Shown piece by piece: positions 12,981 to 24,356 of a DNA stretch of 50,381 nt. This DNA comes from Condylostoma magnum (Eukaryota; Ciliophora; Heterotrichea; Heterotrichida; Condylostomatidae): NCBI GenBank assembly GCA_920105805.1, contig CAKKTI010000123.1, forward strand, positions 1-50,381, given 5' to 3'. The notes beneath the pieces were generated by a model. It saw only the letters and a program-made list of their open reading frames with translations. It did no database searches and was not told the DNA's origin. The first letter of the stretch is position 1. The number at the start of each line of letters is the position of its first letter. Both the position numbers and the translations under genes were made by a program.

Positions 12981-15635
12981 ATGGACGATTTTGAGGATTT
13001 TTAATAAGAATTTGGGTGTTATGGGGAGGATATACATTCTTTAGAAGAATTATAAGACTTGCAAAACGGATATTGGTATGCCAGAGTAAGAATTTTACAC
13101 TGTAAAAGTTTAGTATAGATGCGTGGAATTAGTCATTTACAAAATTTAATTGATTTGAATTTGTCATCAAATAATATATAAAAAATTGAGGATTTAGATA
13201 ATCTTGCTGTTTTGGAAAATCTGAATTTGTAAGGTAATAAAATAAGAGTGATAGAGGGGTTAAGTGGCCTTTATTCGATATAAAAAATAAATATAAGCTT
13301 TAATCAAATTCAATCATTAGCCGGGCTTATGTCATTAAGAGGTCCTTAATACCAGAACTTTTATTGACTGGATATAAGAGGAAACCGTATATCTAACTTA
13401 ATTGAATTGTAGTATTTGTAGGGATTGCAAGGACTATAAGAGATTATATTCTAGCAAGGATCAGCAAGTAATCCTATATGTAAAATAGAAAACTATATAA
13501 GTACTTTATTACAATATGCTTAGAAACTATAACTTATTGATGGTAAAAGTATTGATTAAGTTAGATAAACCATAAGACCAGTTCACTAGTAAAAAAAAGC
13601 TCCTTAACCTTAATAAATACAGAGATAAACCAAACCACTGATATAGCAGATTCAATAGCCTTAGTAAATTGAGTAGAAAATTGGAGTAGATGTTCAACGA
13701 TTACAAGATGAGAATTAGAAAATGTACAAGGATCTCAGATCTTTAATACATAAATACGAGCAAAACGATAAAAACTGAAGTGAAAAGTTCTCCTTAGTAT
13801 AAGAAAACTTACAATCTGTTAAATAATAATACCAAGAATCAGAGTAAGAATGTTTAAGACTAAGAAAAGAACTTCAGTATATTTATAAGGAATCTGAAGG
13901 ATAAAAGGTAGAAGTGCATAAGGATAAGTACAGCTTATAATAAAAAGACAAATAAATAAGTGAGTTAAACAGCTAAATAAATCAACTTATGAGAGAAATC
14001 GGTGAGACTAGATAAATGGGATAAATAACAGTTGAAGAGGCTCATAGAGCCTCAGACAAGCTTAATATAGCTGAAAAATCTAACTCAGAATTAAGAGCAC
14101 AACTAAAACAAGCAGAATCAGCTCTTAACCAACTGCATTCAAAAGCATTAGAAAACTCTAATATATCTATACAGCGTTATGATACATTGCTTTAAAAGTA
14201 CGAAGACTTATAACGCGTTTTTGAAGAAAAGCAACAAGAAATAGAAGGCCTTAAACTACGAAATGATGAGCTAGCATCTCTTAATACCAGGTTTGATGAA
14301 AATTGGGCATCGAGATATAATGAAACTGTGGCTAGCAAGGAGTTAATTATCAAAAGATTGCAGAATGAATAAGAAGAGTTGGTAAAAAAGTTTAATGAGA
14401 TATGCAGTAAATAAGAAAGCGAGTTTCAAAGTAAAGTAAAAGAATTTTAGTACAGTGCTAGTATTGACAATAATCAAAGAATTATGGAAATGAAGGACTA
14501 AGTAAAGGATCTTTAATATGAGTTATAAGGAAGAATACAAGAAATTGGAAGTTTAGAGAATAAAATATTAGAAATCACTGCAAAAGAGAGAAAAGCTAAA
14601 GATTTTATACAGTAACTAAAAACTTTAATCTCATAATTAGAAGCAAAGCTAGACAATGTATTTGAGGCTAAGTTAAAAGAGAAATCGTAGTATGAATAAG
14701 AAATAAAAGAATTAAGTGATATAAACTCTATATAATCTACAAAACTGGACTAATTAAACTTAAGAACGAAGCAAATAATGTAAGAATAATCCCAATAAGA
14801 AGATCTACTCCATAAAAAATAACGAGAAAATTAACAGTTAAAGCGAGAACTGAGTGATTGTATAGAACAACTCGAAGAAGCTAAAAACACAATACAGCAT
14901 ATCAGAGGACGCAGTGAAACAGCATCTAAGCAACTACTACAAGAAAATGAAAGCCTTCTGTAATAAGTATCAGATCTACAGCAAAACCTATCCTCCAAAA
15001 CCTCATTAATAGAAGATTGCAATAAATATACAAAATAACTAAAGGACAAGGTAAAAACACTAGAAATAGAACTAGAGTAAACTAAGCAATACAGAAGAGA
15101 ATATAAATAAAGCTATGAAAAAAGACTGTAAGAATCCTACGATGATGTTGAGAAGTACAGAGCCAGATCCTAAGACTACGAAAACTGGTTCAATGACATT
15201 GAAGTTCAACTACAAGAAGTACAGTAAAAGCGTGATAATGATAAATCAACAATCCAACAGCTGGAAAAGCAGCTAAAAGACAAAAACGATATAATATCAG
15301 AAATAGAAAATGAAATAAGGCTTGTGCAACAAGCCTAATAAGATTAAACCAATGCAGAAATAGATGAAAAGAACTAAATAATAAAAGACTTAAAGCAACT
15401 CCGAGATGAGCTATCCTCCTAACTATCCGAAAAGGCCAGGGAAACTGATTTTATTAAGTCTTAATTCAAAGAATCCCTAGTTCAACTGGAAGAATACAAG
15501 CGATTATTGGTATAATCGCAAGATCGCAACAAAGAAATGGAAAAAGAGCTGGTAGCAGTGCTTGGAGAGATGGAAAGACAGAAGAAAAAGGCCGGAGAAG
15601 CAATGGCATTTTTCTCAAAAGCTTTTGGTAACTAA
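12981..15635 (+). CDS. leucine-rich repeat and coiled-coil protein, LRRCC1/VFL1-like
   Basis: About 884 residues. Residues about 40-180 are SDS22-type leucine-rich repeats: LQNLIDLNLSSNNIQKIEDL, LAVLENLNLQGNKIRVIEGL, then a less regular repeat and a cap (KLQLIDGKSI). A Gln/Pro-rich linker leads into about 640 residues of nearly continuous coiled coil ending in MAFFSKAFGN. This layout is that of LRRCC1, and of Chlamydomonas VFL1, which act at centrioles and basal bodies in organelle positioning and polarity. The identification rests on architecture rather than on unique motifs. Gln is often TAA/TAG. It ends at TAA 15633, and the next gene starts only ten bases later in another frame. Confidence 0.6.
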
Positions 15636-15645
15636 TGTATTAAAA

Positions 15646-17370
15646 ATGGACCCAGACGTGCCTCAACATAACGAAATCGTGGCTGATAATCTAGTTTTTT
15701 TCAGTAATTTTGACTCTGGAAATTTAGTAAGGGCCGTACGAGTGGATAATTTGCAGTATGAGCTGTGAGTAGGGGCAGATGCCCAGTTGAAAGGGTTTAA
15801 TAACTATAGAATGTGATTTCATTTTGGAGTGAGGGGGATGACTGCCTAGTAAAAGTACTAATTTACTATAATGAATTTATGTAATTCTAAGGTGTTTTAA
15901 TCTCCGTAGTACAGGGTGATTTATAGGCAAATTCCGGGCAGTTTAGAGTGAAATAGAGTTAATAGTGAAGGGAATTTTGAGTTGAATATAAGCGGGTTTT
16001 ATAAGTACACCTGGCAGTTTATTCCTACTTAGTCTAACGGAGAAGTATATTTCTGCTATACTGTTCCGTATTCATACAGAGAAATACTCAGATCTATTGA
16101 CCAGTTTTAACAAGTTGCGACTTCTGGTACGTACTTTTACAGAGAGACTCTGACTTTGTCATAAGATCACAGGCATTTGGAGCTTTTAACAATCACGTCT
16201 AACAAAAATGTACTGAGTGAGAAGGAGGATAAAATTCCTGGGTTGTTTCCCAGTATGAGTGAAAGATGCTAAAAGACTAACAAGCCTGTAATATTCGTAA
16301 GTGCAAGAGTACACCCTGGGGAAACCCCAGCGTCTTATACACTGGATGGACTAATGAAGGCTATTATGACTAATGACAAGCGAGGGTTTGCACTGCGGAA
16401 AAACTTTGTTTTTAAAATAATTCCATGCCTTAATCCTGATGGAGTGTATAGAGGACATTTTAGAGTAGATTAAAACGGCGCAAATTTAAACAGATTTTAC
16501 ATAGATCCAAGTCCTATTGATCACCCTACAGTATATGCAGCTAAGATATACATATAATATTTGCATTATACTGCCAGGAACTTATTAATCTACTTAGATC
16601 TTCATGCACATTCTTCTAAAAGAGGTGCATTTGTATTTGGAAATGCTCTGGAAGGTGAAAAGTAACTGGAGAATGTACTGTTTGCTAAGCTGTTGAGTAT
16701 GAACAGTGGTTATTTTGAATATACCGACTGTGATTTTAGTGAAAAGTCCATGATTGCTAAAACGCCCAATGATGTACATACTAAAGAAGGCTCAGGTAGG
16801 GTTTCTATATACAGGTGTACTAACATAACTTATTGCTACACCGTAGAAACATGCTATCATTGCCCCAAGCCACTGCATCCTATAACTTATTTAGCTAATA
16901 GGAGGACTGGAAAGCCAGTATAAGACAATCAAAACCAGCTTAATTTTATAGGTCAAGGGTTATATAATAGAGAAATGTTTGATGAAATTGGATCTTCTAT
17001 AGCATTTTCTATTCTAGATCTGAAGAATTTCACTCCTGTATCTAGAATAAGATCCACAGAGTTTAAATCCGCGGATAGGCTGAGGGAGTGGTTAAGGACA
17101 AAGTTAAATTTAGGAGCTAGGCCTAGATTAAGTATAAAGAGAAACGTTTCCAGGCCTGAGTTTAAAAATAGAAGCAAAACTATCATTACATCTGATGCAA
17201 GAAAAGAGCAAAAGAATAGATACACCAGGAAGCTGCCTCCTAGATATAACTAGCAACTTCCTCCAAATATGGGAGAAGGAAATGTTATTATGAATGATAA
17301 AGTAAGAATACATAGAAGAATCATTTTCTACGATAGACCGTCGACAATGCTTGAGAGAAATAGAGGGTAG
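15646..17370 (+). CDS. cytosolic carboxypeptidase, CCP5/AGBL5-like tubulin deglutamylase
   Basis: About 574 residues, M14 metallocarboxypeptidase of the cytosolic (Nna1) type. The N-terminal beta domain reads VFFSNFDSGNLVRA and ends YTVPYSY. The catalytic domain has the zinc ligands His and Glu in RVHPGETPAS (His about 223, Glu 226) and His in LDLHAHSSKRG (about 320), the substrate-binding CLNPDGVYRGH and GANLNRFY, and the catalytic Glu in YTVETCYH (about 401). The matches ASKRG-like, NSGYFEY..CDFSEK and KEGSGRVSIYR point to CCP5, which removes the branch-point glutamate of tubulin side chains. A basic tail of about 120 residues follows. The stop is taken as TAG 17368; TAA at 17395 is an alternative. 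Confidence 0.9.
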
Positions 17371-17462
17371 CCTGTGGATAATATAAGTAAACATTAATTG
17401 TCAATTTAAATCGTTATGTATAAATGTGTATCAGATTCAAATTCCCAGCTTTAATTTAAAAT

Positions 17463-18077
17463 ATGGACTAGTACACTGTTCCTACAACAGAGGCTAATTA
17501 TCTAATGGAATCTTCCGATGATTTAAAAGGCTATAACATGCCCGAGGGAAACTCTGACTTAATTCTTTTTGTTTACAGACACTCCATAAACTTTTATTCT
17601 GTAAAATAAGATTCAAAAGAGGATTTTTCTCGACTTCTAATGAAAAAGTAAGATGCATCCTAACTTATAAATAGCACTTTGTTAGATATAAAAGAAGTAA
17701 TGAAGTAAAAAAGTAGTCATGGTAACTAATAAGCTGAAATAAGCCAAACAACCTTAACATTAACTAAAGCATCTTTAGTGTTGATTTTTGTATATTTTGT
17801 ATTGATTACTACAGATGCTTACTTTATTCACGATCTTATTTTAACCTACGTTGCTACTGCTGTTGTTTCATTTGCTTTAATGATTATTTTGATTATAATT
17901 TTATTCGATGGAGATTTAAAACGAATGTGTAGGTAAAAGTAATAAGAAAACAATTGATACGATTAATGCGATAAAATCTATTAGCTGCTATAAATGCATA
18001 ATCAAAAGCTGAAAGAAAAGTAATTAATGTGGAGACAGGGAGATAACGGTTTATGGCTGGAGTTAATTAGTTATTAA
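17463..18077 (+). CDS. two-TM membrane protein of unknown function
   Basis: About 204 residues. The N-terminal half is soluble and acidic. Two membrane segments follow closely (about 103-121 LVLIFVYFVLITTDAYF and 125-148 LILTYVATAVVSFALMIILI), then a cytosolic tail with HNQKLKEKQLMWRQGDNGLW near residue 180-198. The W-R-x-G-D-x-G-x-W segment looks like a conserved motif, but I cannot name the family. The stop is taken as TAA 18075, which leaves 21 bp to the convergent mannosidase; earlier in-frame TAA/TAG near 17940-17966 could also end it, losing that motif. The TM pair is firm; function and exact end are not. Confidence 0.55.
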
Positions 18078-18098
18078 GAAAATTTCTATAAAGTTTTA

Positions 18099-19586
<1,488 letters not shown>

Positions 19587-19756
19587 TTTATTATTTGTTT
19601 TACTATAATTTTAACAAATTAATAGTAATTTTAGCAAGAAATTAAAACATAGTAGTATAGATGCAACTCTGAGATTTTGAAGCTGGTAATAATTAGTAAC
19701 TTAGTATGTTTTAACAAAGAAAACTTCACTTATGTATAATTTAAACAATGATTAAA

Positions 19757-20245
19757 CTAACAATCAAATACATCATCATTTGTTCTTCTAAACTGAGGAC
19801 CTCTGTCAAATCTTTATTAAAATCTCTGTCCACCAGTTGGAGGTCCTCCGAAATTTCCCGGAAACTCATCAAAATCTCTTACAAATCCCCCGAATGATCT
19901 ATTATCAAAAAGTTAATCCAACAATCCACCTTTGAGCCCTCCAAAGAATCCATTGAATTGATCCATAGCTCTTTACATTTCTTCAAATTCCCCTCCTAAT
20001 TAAGACTCATAAGGAACCTCTTCTTCTTATATTTCCTACTGCCATCCATTATCAGGATTCTGTTAATAACTTTTTGTTTACTTTTTACATACAATATTTC
20101 CGCTTTCATCGGGTTGGCATCTTACTACAGTTGAATGAAATTAAGATTAAAACTGTGTTAACGGCTCTTGTTACTCCTCTTCTATCTTAAATACTGGGTA
20201 TTGATTGTCTTCTTTCTCTGAGTTGAACCAGTCGAATAGTCCCAT
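19757..20245 (-). CDS. small Gly/Gln-rich protein, unknown
   Basis: About 162 residues, minus strand. MGLFDWF at the N-terminus could be N-myristoylated. The middle has VVRCQPDESGNIVC and an acidic EEEVPYESQLGGEFEE. The C-terminal half is rich in Gly, Phe, Arg and Asp (FFGGLKGG, GGFVRDFDEFPGNFGG, RFDRGPQFRR) and looks disordered. The MxLFDxF start, acidic middle and FDD/GGF pattern recall HAX1-type proteins, but the similarity is too loose to name it. It stops at TAG 19759-19757. It lies 19 bp downstream of the transporter gene on the same strand. The 170 bp on its other side, before the mannosidase start, hold no gene I can see. Confidence 0.6.
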
Positions 20246-20264
20246 TTTTTATATTTTCTAGAAT

Positions 20265-21197
20265 TTAAATATTGATTTTATTACCTCTGATACTAATCCT
20301 TGAATACTCTATAAATTTAGCATAGCAGTACACAACAGCGCCTATTATCGATACAATTAGCCCGAGTATAAAGAGTAAATTAGGCTATACATCGGGAAAA
20401 TATAACATGCCTATTAGCATACTTCCTATATCTTTAATATTTCCAGTAATAGTAGTAGCAATTGGAGAATTGTATGTGGTGCATAGAAATATAGCTATAT
20501 TGCATAATATTCCAAGTATGCTCAATAGAAAAAGAGCAATCCAAAAATTTATAGTTGAGGAGTACTTATGTGTTATTATATAGATATGCTCTTCAGAGGC
20601 TATAATGCACATGTATATAAAAGGTAGGGAAACTATGCTATTATAGTATGACTAAACCAGTCCTGTTAACTCTGGATACTTTTGCTTTGTCATATTAGAA
20701 ATTTGTAGATAAGCTGTAGTTGCTATATTAGCTATCAGTATGTAAAAATAGCCAAAAGGGTTAAATGTTAAATCGTTAAATCCTGAAATTACTGATCCCA
20801 TTGTTATTAACATAACTCCTAAGAATTAAGTACGAGTAAATTACTTTTTTAGTATTACAGTATCTCAGGTAAAAACAATTAGAGTGACTGTTTTGCGCAA
20901 TGATACATACATTGGCAGGCTTACAAAAATTAATCCTGTCATTCCAAAAAGTATGTTTAGTAGAAATACTAGGCTTACTAAAATACTGTGATATGCTAAA
21001 CTCGTTTTAAAATGCTCATCTTTTGTGTATATTTTTTGATATATGGAATAGCAAACACTCATCATTATGTATTGGAATAAAAGTATTATGAATACTCCGG
21101 TGTATTAGTAGTAAATCATTATAGTTTTTTATGCGATGTTCATTATCAGAGAAACAAAACAGTAGAAAACGCATATCAAGATTGCCTTTTAGTCCAT
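20265..21197 (-). CDS. SLC35-type nucleotide-sugar transporter
   Basis: About 310 residues, minus strand, with about ten predicted membrane segments filling nearly the whole length. The order and motifs are those of the drug/metabolite transporter superfamily: FVSLIMNIAQKT in TM1, then GLIFVSLPMYVSLRKTVTLIVF (the SLPMY.ALR block seen in SLC35D), FLGVMLITMGSVISGFND, FNPFGYFYILIANIATTAYL, and TTITGNIKDIGSMLIGM near TM9. SLC35D-like carriers bring UDP-sugars or GDP-mannose into the ER or Golgi lumen, in line with the nearby mannosidase. The substrate cannot be told. It ends at TAA 20267-20265; the C-terminal tail is basic (RISIRGNKINI). Confidence 0.85.
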
Positions 21198-21464
21198 TTT
21201 ATAATTATATATAGTTTGTATTTCATTGTAGGATTTACTAATAAAGGTTTTTATAAATTTCTGAAATAAAGCTGCATACAATTATTTTACATAAGTTAAA
21301 TTAGCGAAAAATATATACAATATGATTTGATAGTTATATAGGCTTATCAGATTGAGGAACTGATCCTATTGAATTTTATTTCTAATTTCCTATCATTTCA
21401 TGTTTTAAACTACCAGATTTATATGGTAATTCACAACTTATGATTACAAGTATAATAGGAGTTA

Positions 21465-22022
21465 ATGGGCAAACTGAATATTACCTGCAACAGTCATTTT
21501 ATTAACACTAAATAATTATACTAGGTATATCCAACATCTAACAATTGGCTATCTAAATATGCTAAATTAAATGTATTCTGCTGCCAACTACAAAACATTG
21601 AAAATCAAGTTTGGAGTGAGAAAATTCTATCTGATTACACTTGCTAATTTTGATACAGAATAATAAAATATAACTACTTGCTTCATTATTTGTTTTGATC
21701 AGTAGAGCAAGCAAAGGCTACTGCTAGTCTTAATCTATTGGATATTAAAGCAAAATCGTATGGGACAGTTGAAAATGAACACTAGATAATTAAATTGATG
21801 CTTATATCTCATGGTATTGGAAAAACAGGAAGATTTATTGTCGAAGTCAACCTGACTGTATTACAGCTTAGTAGTTATTTTCATTGTGAAATTAGTGTTT
21901 TTAGTGATTATTTAAGTTAAAATCTATCATGTTTAGCATAATATTCCGTATCTTTTTTAAATTCCTATATAAGCGCTGTTTTGAATATAAATAAGAAAAC
22001 TGCTCATATTTCACATAAATAA
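21465..22022 (+). CDS. possible hypothetical protein
   Basis: A plus-strand frame of about 185 residues with fewer in-frame stop triplets than chance would give. Its later half has an ordinary amino-acid mix (QAKATASLNLLDIKAKSYG, KLMLISHGIGKTGRFIVEV, then NINKKTAHISHK). It ends at TAA 22020, 33 bp from the convergent RBBP6-like gene, which fits the spacing seen elsewhere. The frame is also open upstream, with another ATG at 21423. No family recognised. Since stops are not reliable here, an open frame alone is weak evidence, and minus-strand frames across the same region are also readable. The 260 bp to its left contain only AT-rich sequence and the transporter's 5' flank. Confidence 0.3.
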
Positions 22023-22055
22023 CACTAATCTATTGAAAAACATTTATTAATAAAC

Positions 22056-22634
22056 CTATAAAGTGTGATTAGTCATGTACTTGTTTGCCATAATCTCTTG
22101 AACCAGTTGGCACAATCTTAAATTCGGTATGAGTGAATGTGGGAACTATTAAGTTTATTTACAATTAGGGCACTGATAATCCGGAGGCTTTAATTACGGA
22201 GCAATGCAATCATAACAAACTGATACCTTACAACACCTAACCAATACAGCATTTATAGGAGGGCTTTCACATAATTTACAATTCAGTACTTTTGGTACTC
22301 TTATCTACTAATTCCTATATATTTTTGGTATCTCAGTAGGATCTTCAATTCTTTTCACTACTTGTCCCGTTGGCAGCTCCATTACATTATCTTCGTCAAC
22401 CTCCTCCCTGCTAACTACCGTAATGTATTTTGTCGGAATTCCGGATGGTCTTTTGTTGCGCTTTTGTATGGGATCATAATTAGGGTCCCCATTTGTAGGA
22501 CAAAATTTTATGAAGTGGCCTTTGTTGCCACATCGGTGACATGTATAATTTGAGCAAGGCCTAGGTTAAGGAGCCAGTCCTCCTACTGCGTTTTATTAAC
22601 GCATTATATCACGAAGTCTGTCCTCTTCTGCCAT
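22056..22634 (-). CDS. RBBP6-like protein: CCHC zinc knuckle and RING/U-box
   Basis: About 192 residues, minus strand. Residues 32-45 form a zinc knuckle (CHRCGNKGHFIKFC), followed by the RBBP6-specific PTNGDPNYD and SGIPTKYITVV. From about 113 comes a RING-type domain, LNCKLCESPPINAVLVRCC, VCYDC and CPNC. RBBP6 proteins are E3 ubiquitin ligases linked to mRNA 3'-end processing. The usual N-terminal DWNN ubiquitin-like domain is absent, since the frame starts directly before the zinc knuckle. TAA at 22155 comes right after the last zinc Cys, but the next residues (FPHSLIPNLRL...) align with the conserved tail after the RING of RBBP6, so I extend to TAG 22058-22056. Confidence 0.8.
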
Positions 22635-22723
22635 TTTATTATAAGTTGTTAGTTTATAAGGAAAAAATGCTTTATATTCAACATATTAAGTTATTTGATG
22701 AATGCTAATTTAAATAAAACTTA

Positions 22724-23562
22724 TTATAAAGCATAAATAGAGTATGCTAAATTATATCCTTACAAGTAATAAGTATTACAATCTAGCATTATTTAGTCTT
22801 CTAAGCTACCCTCTACTCATTTAATACAAATTAAAAGGCTTAAAAATAGTACAATTATAGGCATATAAAGAACTTAGTTTACAATTATCTTTTCTGAAAC
22901 AAATCCTATATTTTCACATAAAGCTGTATCTTGATTCTTTTACTCAACTTTTAATATATAAAGAAGATAAGCATTATCCTGATGATATTACAAAGGATAC
23001 TTTTCTCATCCCCGACGTTTAAAATTGCTTAAAATAACTAAAATACTCGTTGAATTAAGGATTTTAGAAACTGTAAATAATAAAATCCATAGGGCTGAAT
23101 GCTTATACTATCATGTCATCCATAGTAATTATAGTTCATTCTTACATAGGTTATACATCAAAGATAAAATAACATCAATCATTGTTCCATTATTTGATGT
23201 GTTGATTTAATAATCTTACTTTATACACTTGATATTCTCTACAATGGCATCAGTTATCAATACAGAATATAAAGGAGCATACATCCATTCTTTATCATGC
23301 TCTGTATTGAATATATCAAAGTATTATCAATTTCTATTATTATTGGTTGAGATAATTTAAAACCTTTTACTATTTCATAATCATGTATCTCCAACCAGAA
23401 TAATAAAAAGTTGTTAAATAAAGGCTGACATCTCCTAATACTATAGCTTAAGTCTTTTAAATTATCTTGACACCAATTCTTTATTATTATGAAAGTGATA
23501 TCATAATAGGTTAAACATCATCCCTCAGCAAAGTAATATACATACGACAAATAAGTATGCAT
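22724..23562 (-). CDS. possible membrane protein gene, frame unclear
   Basis: The minus strand from about 23562 to 23350 reads well in one frame (MHTYLSYVYYFAEG..., CQDNLKDLSYSIRRCQPL, EIHDYEIVKGFKLSQPI) with no TAA/TAG and a single TGA in about 70 codons. From about 23330 the better-looking reading is in a different minus frame (TEHDKEWMYAPLYSVLITD, then VLYMPIIVLFLSLLICIKW near the end, ending TAA TAA at 22726). No GT-AG segment of intron size would join the two. So this may be a decaying host gene, two short genes, or a misreading. A plus-strand stretch at 23025-23210 is also free of all stop triplets. No family recognised. Confidence 0.25.
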
Positions 23563-23610
23563 ATCTAAACTAAAACAATATACAAAATACCCTCTTACAA
23601 TTTATTATAT

Positions 23611-24345
23611 ATGGTATTATTAGGTAATATTCTATAGTAGAATTTATCAAATTCTTAAACCTGCTTTTTATCAATACAAGAAGACATAGAGTTCTAAGGT
23701 GTTGCATTTAAACTTCTTTTAGACTGTATTTAAAACTGCAAAGGAACATATATAGCTCTCTGTACAAATAACCTAACCAGATCCTTAGTTCCAAATCTTA
23801 CAAAAATCGATGATTCTTTACAACCTAACCAATGATACGACTGCATTCCTACTTAAAATTACAATCCGAGCCTTTCATCAATAGATTTCTCCTAATTCCA
23901 ATACATCTTTATAGATTCCTTCGATACATTTACCTACCCACAAATTCTAAATAACAGAAACCAAGCTATATATACAACATTCACTACCAACTTCCCTAAA
24001 AAGAACCTACTCATATACTTATCAGACATACATATAGACATCAAACACTTTTACACCAACAAAGGCCTTTCAATATGCACTCATAAGCGAGGATATACGA
24101 AACTAGTAAAAGAGCTATGTGATTTCCTCATTTCCCCGAATCAACCAATAAAAGCAACAAGGCATCAAACATAGGTATCCTAAAAGCCTCAACATCAGAC
24201 AACTTTTAGACTAGAAACAAACGAAGAAGAGGACAAAATGCGCCAGGAAACTCCTCTACCATACGAGCATAGGGGCCTGATAAAAGTAGAAGCAGATGAG
24301 TTCTCCAGTTCAGACGAAGAAGGTGACGAGGATGATCATTTTTAG
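23611..24345 (+). CDS. ELP5: Elongator complex subunit ELP5
   Basis: About 244 residues. ELP5 forms a RecA-like hexamer with ELP4 and ELP6, part of Elongator, which modifies wobble uridines in tRNA. The N-terminal half follows the fold: VAFKLLLDCIQNCKGTYIAL, then the strand FQYIFIDSFDTF. The diagnostic part is the C-terminus: TTFRLETNEEEDKMRQ, LPYEHRGLIKVEADEF, then SSSDEEGDEDDHF, matching the family's TTFNL..T.EE..AR...LPY.H..KG and acidic DDxDEEDPDDDLD tail. It ends at TAG 24343, directly followed by TAA. The CRNKL1 start codon lies 11 bases further. Sequence similarity in the first half is low, as is usual for this subunit, so the start is less certain. Confidence 0.72.
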
Positions 24346-24356
24346 TAAAATTTATT

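Noticed and set aside
16953-17394. Open stretches on the minus strand and a separate plus ORF at the CCP5 3' end
   Set aside because: The plus reading is the C-terminal tail of the carboxypeptidase in the same frame; the minus ones are its shadows.
23025-23210. Plus-strand stretch of 61 codons free of all stop triplets
   Set aside because: Stop triplets are not limits in this code, the peptide matches nothing I recognise, and a minus-strand reading covers the same region. Not listed as a gene.
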